A DNA stretch of 8,227 nucleotides from Tiamatella sp964451715 (GTDB lineage: Archaea; Thermoproteota; Thermoprotei_A; Sulfolobales; Acidilobaceae), in contig CAYVIZ010000044.1 of NCBI GenBank assembly GCA_964451715.1, positions 1-8,227 on the forward strand. Direction: 5' to 3'. How positions within the stretch are numbered: position 1 is the first letter of the stretch; every line of letters begins with the position of its first letter. The notes beneath the pieces were generated by a model. That model searched no databases and was not told the origin of the DNA. It was given only the letters and a program-made list of their open reading frames with translations. A program made the translations under genes and the position numbers. This document shows positions 1 to 6,000 of this stretch, one piece after another.

Positions 1-1
1 T

Positions 2-55
2 CTACCCACACTCGTAACACTCGACGCGCTGCTCCACGGGCTAGGCGGGAAGTAG
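2..55 (+). CDS. Possible C-terminal tail of a rightward gene, cut by the window edge
   Basis: An open frame entering from the left edge reads LPTLVTLDALLHGLGGK and stops with TAG at 53-55. Its composition (alternating Leu/Val/Ala with Asp and Gly) resembles a helical protein end. If real, it converges with the small membrane protein gene and overlaps its last 15 bp. The other two forward frames give a less protein-like peptide or stop at once. Only 17 residues are visible, so no family can be named and the call rests on frame quality alone. Confidence 0.3.
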   Translation, partial: LPTLVTLDALLHGLGGK

Positions 56-289
56 CGTACCAATTATTATCAGGCCGAGGCCCACCATGGCCATGAACAC
101 TATGAACTGGCCAGGACTCATGTCACCTATCCTCTTAAGGAACCTTACTGTGGCTAGGGCAGCTACACCGGCGAGTATAGCGCCTAGTATAGCGAAGCCA
201 GCTAGCACCATATAGTAACCAATACCGTGAACACTGACCCCGAGAGAGCCGAAGGTCTGCACCGCGTATTGCAGTGTTGCAAGGCTCAT
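41..289 (-). CDS. Small two-helix membrane protein, function unknown
   Basis: This 82-residue protein has two hydrophobic segments, about residues 24-49 (small residues, Gly/Ala rich) and 61-80, joined by a short loop RFLKRIGDMSPG. The Arg and Lys in the loop suggest that the loop is cytoplasmic and both ends face outward. There is no signal-peptidase site and no cysteine. The ATG start is supported by GAGAGGTG (305 down to 298), whose GAGG core lies 10 nt from the start, as in other genes of the window. I do not recognise the family; it is too long for and unlike the one-helix archaeal SecG/Sec61-beta. It is transcribed away from the sRNA region, alone, and ends against a possible convergent gene. 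It is probably a real gene because the reading frame is full, the start well placed and the hydropathy pattern clear. Confidence 0.75.
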   Translation of the reverse strand: MSLATLQYAVQTFGSLGVSVHGIGYYMVLAGFAILGAILAGVAALATVRFLKRIGDMSPGQFIVFMAMVGLGLIIIGTLLPA

Positions 290-310
290 AGGCTCTACAC
301 CTCTCAGCCT

Positions 311-347
311 CTATATTAACACTGATGTAATGAAATCAGGTATACTT
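311..347 (-). promoter_or_regulatory. Promoter region of the two-helix membrane protein gene
   Basis: Read on the minus strand, TTAATATA (319-312) is the closest TATA-like element, but it would start the transcript at or near the ATG and make it leaderless, removing the ribosome site. AAGTATAC (347-340) would instead give a leader of about 25 nt that keeps the GAGAGGTG site. The second fits the visible ribosome site better; the sequence alone does not decide. Confidence 0.4.
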
Positions 348-391
348 CGGTAATACCAAGGTAACACCAGAAGAGACGGTGGACTAGAACT

Positions 392-399
392 ATTTATAA
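392..399 (+). promoter_or_regulatory. TATA box for the C/D box sRNA candidate
   Basis: ATTTATAA lies in a gene-free stretch. With the usual archaeal distance (TATA box about -32 to -25) transcription would start near position 424, which is exactly where the terminal stem of the candidate guide RNA begins. No open reading frame of note starts there, so the box suggests a non-coding transcript. Confidence 0.5.
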
Positions 400-423
400 C
401 GACTAGACAAGCGAGAATAAACC

Positions 424-491
424 AGGGATGATGAGGGTTAAAAGCAGTAACCCCTAAAAAGGGGTATGAACGAGCCCAGAGGCCTGACCTT
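424..491 (+). ncRNA. Candidate C/D box guide sRNA
   Basis: A perfect box C, ATGATGA (428-434), and a perfect box D, CTGA (484-487), lie 60 nt apart end to end, the usual size of archaeal C/D box sRNAs. The flanks AGGG (424-427) and CCTT (488-491) can form the short terminal stem expected beside the kink-turn (three Watson-Crick pairs plus one G-U). CTAA (454-457) is a plausible D' box, and ATGAACG (466-472) a weak C' box. The guide before box D would be about 473-483 (AGCCCAGAGGC), pointing to methylation of the target nucleotide opposite G479. The C to D' segment (19 nt) is longer than usual and C' is degenerate, which is the main weakness. A TATA box sits at the right distance upstream. RNAs of this class bind L7Ae, Nop5 and fibrillarin and direct 2'-O-methylation of rRNA or tRNA. 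The target is unknown. Confidence 0.5.
435..465 (+). repeat. Two overlapping, mutually exclusive hairpins
   Basis: GGGTTA (435-440) can pair with TAACCC (448-453), and ACCCCT (450-455) can pair with AGGGGT (460-465). The two stems share positions 450-453 and cannot form together. Both lie inside the sRNA candidate; they may be incidental or may compete with the guide fold. Confidence 0.4.
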
Positions 492-507
492 ATAAAAAAG
501 ATAAGGT
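487..507 (+). promoter_or_regulatory. TATA box set within an inverted repeat
   Basis: ACCTTAT (487-493) and ATAAGGT (501-507) are exact inverted copies with a 7-nt spacer. TTATAAAA (490-497) is a strong archaeal TATA-like element within this structure, so a dimeric regulator bound here would block TBP. A start near 520 is predicted, with the micro-ORF at 529 immediately downstream. It could also serve as a distal promoter for the phosphoesterase gene. Confidence 0.4.
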
Positions 508-528
508 TTAGTGTTGTTGGTGAAACTC

Positions 529-570
529 ATGAATGAAATAGACGCGGAATCCCCGAGAACAATCATGTGA
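529..570 (+). CDS. Possible 13-codon micro-ORF
   Basis: ATG at 529 opens a frame reading MNEIDAESPRTIM and stops at TGA 568-570. GGTGA (519-523) is placed before the ATG at the distance seen for real genes here (8 nt from the GG to the start). TTATAAAA (490-497) lies upstream, although the predicted transcript start near 520 would fall at the edge of the ribosome site. It may be a leader peptide, a remnant of a broken gene, or chance. No family can be assigned from 13 residues. Confidence 0.2.
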   Translation: MNEIDAESPRTIM

Positions 571-598
571 ACCCTTGAAAGCATCCAAGCAAGGATTA

Positions 599-641
599 TT
601 AAATATAAGACATGCCGAGGATTTGTTTCTGGGTAGGTGAT
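599..641 (+). promoter_or_regulatory. Promoter and ribosome binding site of the phosphoesterase gene
   Basis: TTAAATATA (599-607) is a TATA-like element predicting a transcript start near 630. AGGTGAT (635-641) matches the archaeal anti-Shine-Dalgarno sequence over seven bases and ends 5 nt before a TTG at 647. No ATG or GTG nearby is placed as well, so this site decides for the TTG start. The leader would be under 20 nt. Confidence 0.6.
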
Positions 642-646
642 TTCTA

Positions 647-1411
647 TTGAGAGTATTGCTTATAAGTGATGTGCACGGGAATCTTGAAGCCCTCCAATCG
701 GTGATGGAGTCTGCTGGTGATTGGGATGAGATCATAGTTTTAGGAGATCTTGCGGACTACGGCCCGGATCCTGGGGATGTGATAGACGAATTGCGTGGTG
801 CTGGTGCTAGGATTATACGCGGGAACCATGATCACGCGGTGGCATACGGTGTAGACTGTAAATGTGGAGTTGCTACACATTGGCTAAGCGTTTGGTTTAG
901 GGAAAATGTAACTATGAAGCTTCTGGATAGGAATGATAAGAAGTATCTTGCATCTCTCCCTGAGAGGCTGGAGGTTGACTTAGGCATGTTGGGGAGAGGT
1001 GTAGCGTTTCACGGGTCACCTTCAAGTCCTCTCTATGGTTACCTTTATCCATGGTTAAGGGATGAAGAGGCCTGTAGCATGCTTACGAGAGGTCTTAGGC
1101 TATACAAGAAGCCCCAGTGCAGGCTTAGCCACCAGTTGTACCTTGTAGGCCATACTCATCACCAGTTTACTAGGAGGGTTGAAGGCCGGCTTATAGTTAA
1201 CCCGGGTAGTGTAGGTCAGCCTAGGGACATGGATCCTCGGGCTGCGTATGTTTTTATAGATACAGATAATGGAAGCATATGCTTTAGACGTGTTGATTAT
1301 AATCGGGATAAGACTATAGGGAAGCTGGAGTCGCTGGGTGTGAGTGGCCCTTATCTCCGTGCTCTTAAACTGCTTTTAACAAGGGGGATAATACCGTCTA
1401 GGCCCGGTTAG
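647..1411 (+). CDS. Metallophosphoesterase (calcineurin-like phosphodiesterase, COG0639/YfcE-like)
   Basis: The 254-residue protein carries the full set of metallophosphoesterase motifs in order: D8-x-H10 in ISDVHGN, G33-D34 in VLGDLADYGPDP, G59-N60-H61-D62, H122 in FHGSP, and G168-H169-T170-H171. These are the ligands of a two-metal centre that hydrolyses phosphate mono- or diesters. The family-typical VNPGSVGQPRD (184-194) follows. DLADYGPDP and VNPGSVGQPRD place it with the compact bacterial/archaeal phosphatase-like group, whose members have cytosolic roles ranging from cyclic-nucleotide to nucleotide hydrolysis. The true substrate cannot be read from sequence. No signal peptide or membrane segment is seen. 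After residue 215 a tail of about 40 residues, Leu and Arg rich and ending in RPG, extends past the catalytic core. The start is TTG with a strong ribosome site. The gene stands alone; a 16-bp inverted repeat follows its stop by 9 bp. Family call is firm, substrate is open. Confidence 0.93.
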   Translation: MRVLLISDVHGNLEALQSVMESAGDWDEIIVLGDLADYGPDPGDVIDELRGAGARIIRGNHDHAVAYGVDCKCGVATHWLSVWFRENVTMKLLDRNDKKYLASLPERLEVDLGMLGRGVAFHGSPSSPLYGYLYPWLRDEEACSMLTRGLRLYKKPQCRLSHQLYLVGHTHHQFTRRVEGRLIVNPGSVGQPRDMDPRAAYVFIDTDNGSICFRRVDYNRDKTIGKLESLGVSGPYLRALKLLLTRGIIPSRPG

Positions 1412-1420
1412 AGTGTGAAC

Positions 1421-1461
1421 TATTATACCCTAGCTCTTAACCTGTGAGCTAGGGTATAATA
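1421..1461. repeat. Perfect 16-bp inverted repeat with 9-nt loop
   Basis: TATTATACCCTAGCTC (1421-1436) and GAGCTAGGGTATAATA (1446-1461) are exact inverted copies separated by TTAACCTGT. Pairing ends at both edges (C1420/T1462; T1437/T1445). It starts 9 bp after the phosphoesterase stop and about 82 bp before the next gene. As RNA it would make a very stable hairpin, but no T run follows, so it is not a bacterial-type terminator. Each arm carries GGGTATAATA pointing outward, so the element also holds divergent TATA-like boxes. Terminator, RNA processing site, operator or mobile-element relic are all possible. Confidence 0.85.
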
Positions 1462-1465
1462 TAAT

Positions 1466-1534
1466 ACTTATATGGAGCCTCTACGTAGTGTGGTTCTATA
1501 AGATATACAGCGGCTTAACGCTTTCACTAGGGGG
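1466..1534 (+). promoter_or_regulatory. Promoter and ribosome binding site of the thioredoxin-fold gene
   Basis: CTATAAGA (1496-1503) predicts a transcript start near 1528, just before AGGGGG (1529-1534), which would pair with the GGAGG part of the ribosome site. A second AT-rich element, ACTTATATGG (1466-1475), would give a leader of about 45 nt. The ribosome site is 8 nt from TTG 1543 and 11 nt from ATG 1546. Confidence 0.45.
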
Positions 1535-1545
1535 TTATATAGTTG

Positions 1546-2295
1546 ATGGGCTATAAGCTCTTCATACACCCAACATGTCCTGCTAGCAAGGAGTTAGTAT
1601 TATCGCTTAAAGGGAGGAAACTACTGGACAGAATCCACGTGTTACTGCTGGATACACCTATACCAGTCAACTCCAGGGTTTTCCCTTGGTCTGTTCCTCT
1701 TCTAGTAGACAGGGAGGGATACCCAGTAGCTATGGATCCCATCAGCATAGAAGAGGTAGAAGCATACCTAAACGGAGAAAGCTACGAGGCCGGAGGAGAC
1801 CTAGAGCTCCTAGAAAAGTCAATTCTCCACAGCACATATGCGAGTGCATTAACATTAACCCACCGCTCTATAAGGCTGCTAATACAGGAATCCTTCCTTT
1901 ATCCTGCACTTCGATTGAAGATCCGTGGCATCAGGTTCGAGGAGGCGAAGACCATAATTGAGAATACCGCTGAGGTGTTCTATGAAAGAATAAAGGAGAA
2001 GATCGCCAGAGCCCTATCTATAGCCGTTGTTAGATACTACTATTATAGTGGAATCAGGAGTTGGGAAAGGATAGCCGCGGTAGAACGTGGAGACGTGGCC
2101 GCGGCGGTGTTGGCTATAGCTAGCATAGGCCGAGTAGGTTTTCCCGTCACTCCGGTGGAGCCTGATATGGTCGGCTTCATGGCAGGGTTCATAAGGAGGG
2201 GGGTGAAGGGGCTTCTGAGGAAGATTGAACGTGAGTATCGGGAAGTCTTGATGGACGACGAATACATTGGGTTGATAAAAGAGATTATAGGTTAG
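1546..2295 (+). CDS. One-cysteine thioredoxin-fold protein with helical C-terminal domain
   Basis: The first ~78 residues look like a thioredoxin/glutaredoxin fold: strand YKLFIHP, then T10-C11-P12-A13-S14 at the start of helix 1, and V50-P51 in SVPLLVDREG as the cis-proline loop and following strand, then helix ISIEEVEAYLN. The active site is CPAS, so the second cysteine of CxxC is replaced by Ser; Cys11 is the only cysteine in the protein. Residues ~85-249 are predicted all helical, with a YYYY run near 164-167. This N-terminal thioredoxin fold plus helical domain recalls the glutathione-transferase or glutaredoxin-2 layout, but I cannot assign it to a named family. A monothiol role, thiol sensing or a structural role are possible. 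TTG 1543 directly before the ATG is an alternative start that fits the ribosome site slightly better and adds one residue. The 3' end faces the ferritin-like gene with 5 bp between stops. Confidence 0.85.
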   Translation: MGYKLFIHPTCPASKELVLSLKGRKLLDRIHVLLLDTPIPVNSRVFPWSVPLLVDREGYPVAMDPISIEEVEAYLNGESYEAGGDLELLEKSILHSTYASALTLTHRSIRLLIQESFLYPALRLKIRGIRFEEAKTIIENTAEVFYERIKEKIARALSIAVVRYYYYSGIRSWERIAAVERGDVAAAVLAIASIGRVGFPVTPVEPDMVGFMAGFIRRGVKGLLRKIEREYREVLMDDEYIGLIKEIIG

Positions 2296-2300
2296 GGATT

Positions 2301-2759
2301 TTAGGATTGTAGTTCGCTTATGAGACCTGACAGGTATCTGTGGTGTTGTTCCTCGTTTTCAACTAGGCTTTCAGCTATTTTCTTGACGAGAGGATGATCA
2401 GCCTCTTCGGAAAGCTTCTTATAAGTCTCTATCATGTCCTTCTCTATGCTCAGATGCATCTCGGCAAACCTCTTCAAAAGTATTCTGGCTTCGCTACTCA
2501 TAGTATCCGAGGTAACCCCCCTCTCTCCTAGAGAGGAGAAGCTTTGATCTATCTTCTCAAGCTCCTTAAACGCGCGCATTAACCCTTCAATAACGTGTTT
2601 ATGTATAATTGTCTCTACAGCTATCTTCTTAATAGACTCTTCAAGCTTAGGATCCTTATATCCTAGTGAGCGAAGTCTAGATAGGCCGAATAAATAGTTA
2701 TAAGCCGCCTGTGACTCGATCTCAGCTGCCTTGCTTACTATATTGTAAACTGGTTCCAT
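2301..2759 (-). CDS. Ferritin-like / rubrerythrin-related four-helix protein
   Basis: The 152 residues read as four long amphipathic helices. Candidate metal ligands fall in the order expected of ferritin-like diiron proteins: E13/E15 in helix A (AAEIESQAAY), E49 and H53 in helix B (ETIIHKH), E106 with E100, H102 or E111 nearby in helix C (AEMHLSIEKDMIE), and E136, E137, H139, H140 in helix D (ENEEQHHRYL). Helix D has a perfect ExxH, while helix B has ExxxH, so the site may be asymmetric. There is no C-terminal rubredoxin domain (no cysteine at all), unlike true rubrerythrin. Such proteins bind iron and act in peroxide reduction or iron handling in the cytosol; here that is inferred. GAGGTG (2772-2767) supports the ATG start. 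It is convergent with the thioredoxin-fold gene and divergent from the giant surface-protein gene, so probably transcribed alone. Confidence 0.8.
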   Translation of the reverse strand: MEPVYNIVSKAAEIESQAAYNYLFGLSRLRSLGYKDPKLEESIKKIAVETIIHKHVIEGLMRAFKELEKIDQSFSSLGERGVTSDTMSSEARILLKRFAEMHLSIEKDMIETYKKLSEEADHPLVKKIAESLVENEEQHHRYLSGLISELQS

Positions 2760-2766
2760 AGAAAAA

Positions 2767-2820
2767 CACCTCTACATATCATTAAAAACATGATAAACCA
2801 GAGTAAATAAGTTTTTATCG
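2767..2820 (-). promoter_or_regulatory. Promoter and ribosome binding site of the ferritin-like gene
   Basis: On the minus strand GAGGTG (2772-2767) ends 7 nt before the ATG. AT-rich TATA candidates are GGTTTATCA around 2800-2792 and ATAAAAACTTATTTA around 2819-2805; the latter leaves a leader of roughly 20-25 nt that keeps the ribosome site and is the better fit. Confidence 0.4.
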
Positions 2821-2903
2821 TAATTTGATGGTTACAGGTCTAGGAAAGCTTGCTTTCACAGTTTAACAACCGAAGCCATGGCCTTCTAGAATTAGTAAAT
2901 TGC

Positions 2904-2933
2904 ATAGTCAACCAGCCTTTGAGTTTTGACTAT
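2904..2933. promoter_or_regulatory. Operator-like inverted repeat upstream of the giant gene
   Basis: ATAGTCAA (2904-2911) and TTGACTAT (2926-2933) are exact inverted copies with a 14-bp spacer, 22 bp centre to centre, about two helical turns. The right arm ends 17 bp before the TATA box of the giant gene, where an activator or repressor dimer could contact TBP/TFB. It also lies upstream of the ferritin-like gene. A smaller hairpin, GAAAGC-TT-GCTTTC (2844-2857), lies to its left. Confidence 0.4.
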
Positions 2934-2948
2934 TTTCTTCAAACCCAA

Positions 2949-2960
2949 ACTATATATAGT
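2949..2960 (+). promoter_or_regulatory. TATA box of the giant surface-protein gene
   Basis: ACTATATATAGT is a perfect 12-bp palindrome with a strong TATA core (2951-2958). A transcript start near 2980-2983 is predicted. That is at or just past the GTG at 2978 and about 60 nt before the TTG at 3041. Confidence 0.55.
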
Positions 2961-3025
2961 CTTAAAGGAATCGATGAGTGTCATTAAGGTATCAGCTATC
3001 CCGGTTTCAGGCTGAGATACAAACT

Positions 3026-3043
3026 AGGGGGAATGTTATTTTG
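3026..3043 (+). promoter_or_regulatory. Ribosome binding site that selects TTG 3041
   Basis: AGGGGG (3026-3031) ends 9 nt before TTG 3041. The purine cores of the phosphoesterase and ferritin-like ribosome sites lie at that same distance from their starts. The upstream GTG 2978 has only a weak GGAA stretch. Confidence 0.5.
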
Positions 3044-6000
3044 AATTGGAACATAAATTCTAGGCTGTTGTTTTCTGCTTTAATCATACTAGCAATTATA
3101 GGTGAGGTCTCTCTACCAGTTGTCTCAGCCCTCTCCAGCGGGCTCGGGCCAGCCTTTAATAGCGTGGAGAAGATACCCGTAGTAAAGCCTAGTCGTGATT
3201 ATCTACCGGCCAATTATACTCATGCATTGAACTTTATCTTCAAGTTCACCGATGCCCCGGAGAATCAGCAGAGGGAAAACGGTATAGCGACAACTTTACT
3301 TCACGACAATATTGTTAGGGTTTACGCCTACAACTCTTACAATAACAGACTGGCTATAGCTGACGTTGACTTGGTTACGCTTGAGAGGAGAGTTAAGTGG
3401 AGGTTGCTCCAATACTTTGAGATACCAAGCAAAACGTCCCCGTATATCACGGTTGAAGGGAAGAGTTATCCTGTCGTAACATATTTCCAGGGTTCAAAAC
3501 CGTTAATACTGGGATCCCATGATACTGGCCAGGAAACTGTTTTGGTGTCATACCTGTATAGGAAGTTTGTACCGGCAATAGAGTTTTACCATGGCAGCTA
3601 TCGTCAAGGGTACCGCGGCGTGGGACCCTTAGTTATAACAGTTCTCAATAAAAGAGATGCTGAAACTTATCTCTTGGATCTAGGCGCTAGAGACTCTAGG
3701 ATGCGGACCTCTACTGGAGTAATGAATATGTTTCCACCAGGAGAAAGAGCAGCGCTTCATACTAGTATAAAGTTTATAGACGGCAGGCTACAGGTTGCTC
3801 AGGCGACTCTCGAGAGACCCGGCTTCCCTGTAATGGGATGGTTAGACTATGTAAACCTGACCACTATGGGTACACGCGACCGTAGCTTTATAGAAACGCC
3901 TGGAGCCATTATAGCCTCCATAGACCTCTCAGGGATGAACGTTATAAACGCATCTTTCATACACGCGGATGGATATAATGTAACAGCAAAGGCTATACCC
4001 ACAAGTGACGGCGGGTTCCTAGCGCTTCTAGCAGCCGAGAAATCAGTATTAATAATCAAGATAGGTAGCAACTTCAGTATCGAGTGGTCAACTGAGGTGG
4101 ATCTAAATGCTCCACTCGTTCCCTATATGAAGAGCAGGGGCATACAACCTGTCTACCAGGCAGCCTTCAGGATAGCGGAAGCAGGGAACGGTTATGCCGT
4201 TCTCCTCCCGATGGATGGAAAGCCACTGCTAGTCTTCCTAGACTTCGAGGGTACTATCAAGTGGTCTGCCTATCTTAATACGACGAAAATAGGCAACTTC
4301 GTTAACGCCCATCTCTCCGCATCTAACAACATGATCTACGTTACATGGCATACAGGGCCACCGCCTGGCTCCCATACATCTAATGGAATCGCACTAGTGA
4401 CCCTAGTATCGACAAGTGGGAAAGTCATAGGCTTCTATAGTAGTAACTCACATGTAGAAGCTTATGAAGACCTCTTCGCCGAGGTCCACGGGGAGCTAGG
4501 CAATGGCACTACAATACTTTGCAGGCCGGAGGGCTATAGGTGGAGCAGGGTTCCAGGCTATATAGATGCCGCATATCTTATGGAGGACTATGAAACCATG
4601 GATCTCGGAGGACCCGGCAACCCGTTCACAAGGTTTATGAGCAATGAGGAGGGTCTAGCAGAAGGCATAGGATGGAACGTCTCTACAACAGGTATGCCCT
4701 GGGTTAATGCAACTTATGGCTACACCAATATAACACTGGAATACTACTCTAAGGTCGTCTTTACAAGGACGGGAGGCTCCGTCAAGGCGGATAACCTGGA
4801 GATACGTGCCACCCGAATAGCGACGGTAATCGAGGACCCTAATACAGTATGGTTCCTCCCCTCCTTCTATTATCCCATCGCTATACTGCCCGAGGAGGTC
4901 GACTTCGGCCAGGTTCACGTGGGGGAGGAGAAAGCAGTCGACCTAGAAATGATCTGGCTTACCCAAATACCCGAAACAGCGGAGAGTATATCCTATCACA
5001 ACCCGGCATCCGAAAACCCCGATTTCCGTGTAGATAAACCCATATGGGTTGCATTGGGCGGTATCAAAAACCCGGATATAGACGTTGGTAAACGGGTAAG
5101 AGTAAGATTATACTTTAAGCCGAGTAAACCAGGCATGGCTACATCGACATACGGTATCGCGCAGGGGCCTAGAGGGCTATACGTGTGGAGCCCCATATCA
5201 TTCAACTATCCAAGACAAACAATACCCCTCAGAGGCTTCGGCGTCGCAGAGAACCAGTCTATAAAGACGGGCTGGTTCCCGGCTACTCTAGGCTTGTCTG
5301 CAGCATCATACTCTATGCCAGGCCATATACTACCGGGCCAGCCCTACAGGGAGTCGGTATATATAACAAACGTTGGTAACGGCGAAATGGTGTTCCTAGA
5401 GGGTGTAATGGTTCTTCCCGGCAGCAAGGTGCTCAAGGTAGAAGGAGCCGACATGGTCATAGGAATCCCTGGAGAACCATTGGATCCGTTCTTTGTGGTT
5501 GCGGTTAAGCTCAAGCCGCTAGAGACAAGGCGCCTCGACATATACATGAAGCTGAACGCCGAGATAGCAGATCCACAGAGCCCGCTGCACCTGCTGTCGA
5601 GACGCTCATTCAGGCATGGAGTCATCGTCGGCGAAGTAGCGTCTTTGCCACAGTACTTATGGAATAGCATAGTTGCCAAGTACAAAGGCAAGGAATACCT
5701 GGCTGTAGACGAGGCTATGAAGGCTAGTAAGGCCTACATAGAAGACCAGTTGATCTCATTCTTCACCAGTAGAAGCATAGATGAAGCCGGATCCCTCCTA
5801 GATAGACTAAACATGGAGAACCCCGTCCTCTTCGACTATATAAAATACCTAGTACTAACAGGCACACTACTCACCGACAACTGGATGTTCAGGGACAACG
5901 ACACAGCAAAGATTTACCCATCCAACACTACAGACGACAAGGTAAGCGTCCCCGTGACACAGGTGATTGTCAAGGATAACACAACGCTTGAGATGATCCC

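Noticed and set aside
508..735. Leftward 75-codon frame spanning the sRNA-phosphoesterase junction
   Set aside because: It runs antisense into the start of the phosphoesterase, has Ser/Asn/His-rich composition with no domain pattern, and lacks a well-placed ribosome site.
2844..2857. Hairpin GAAAGC-TT-GCTTTC
   Set aside because: Only 6 bp with a 2-nt loop, containing a common AAGCTT-type word; too weak to claim as a separate element.
5344..5691. Leftward 115-codon frame antisense to the giant gene
   Set aside because: No motif, Ser/Met/Thr-rich low-quality composition, and fully covered by a well-supported gene.
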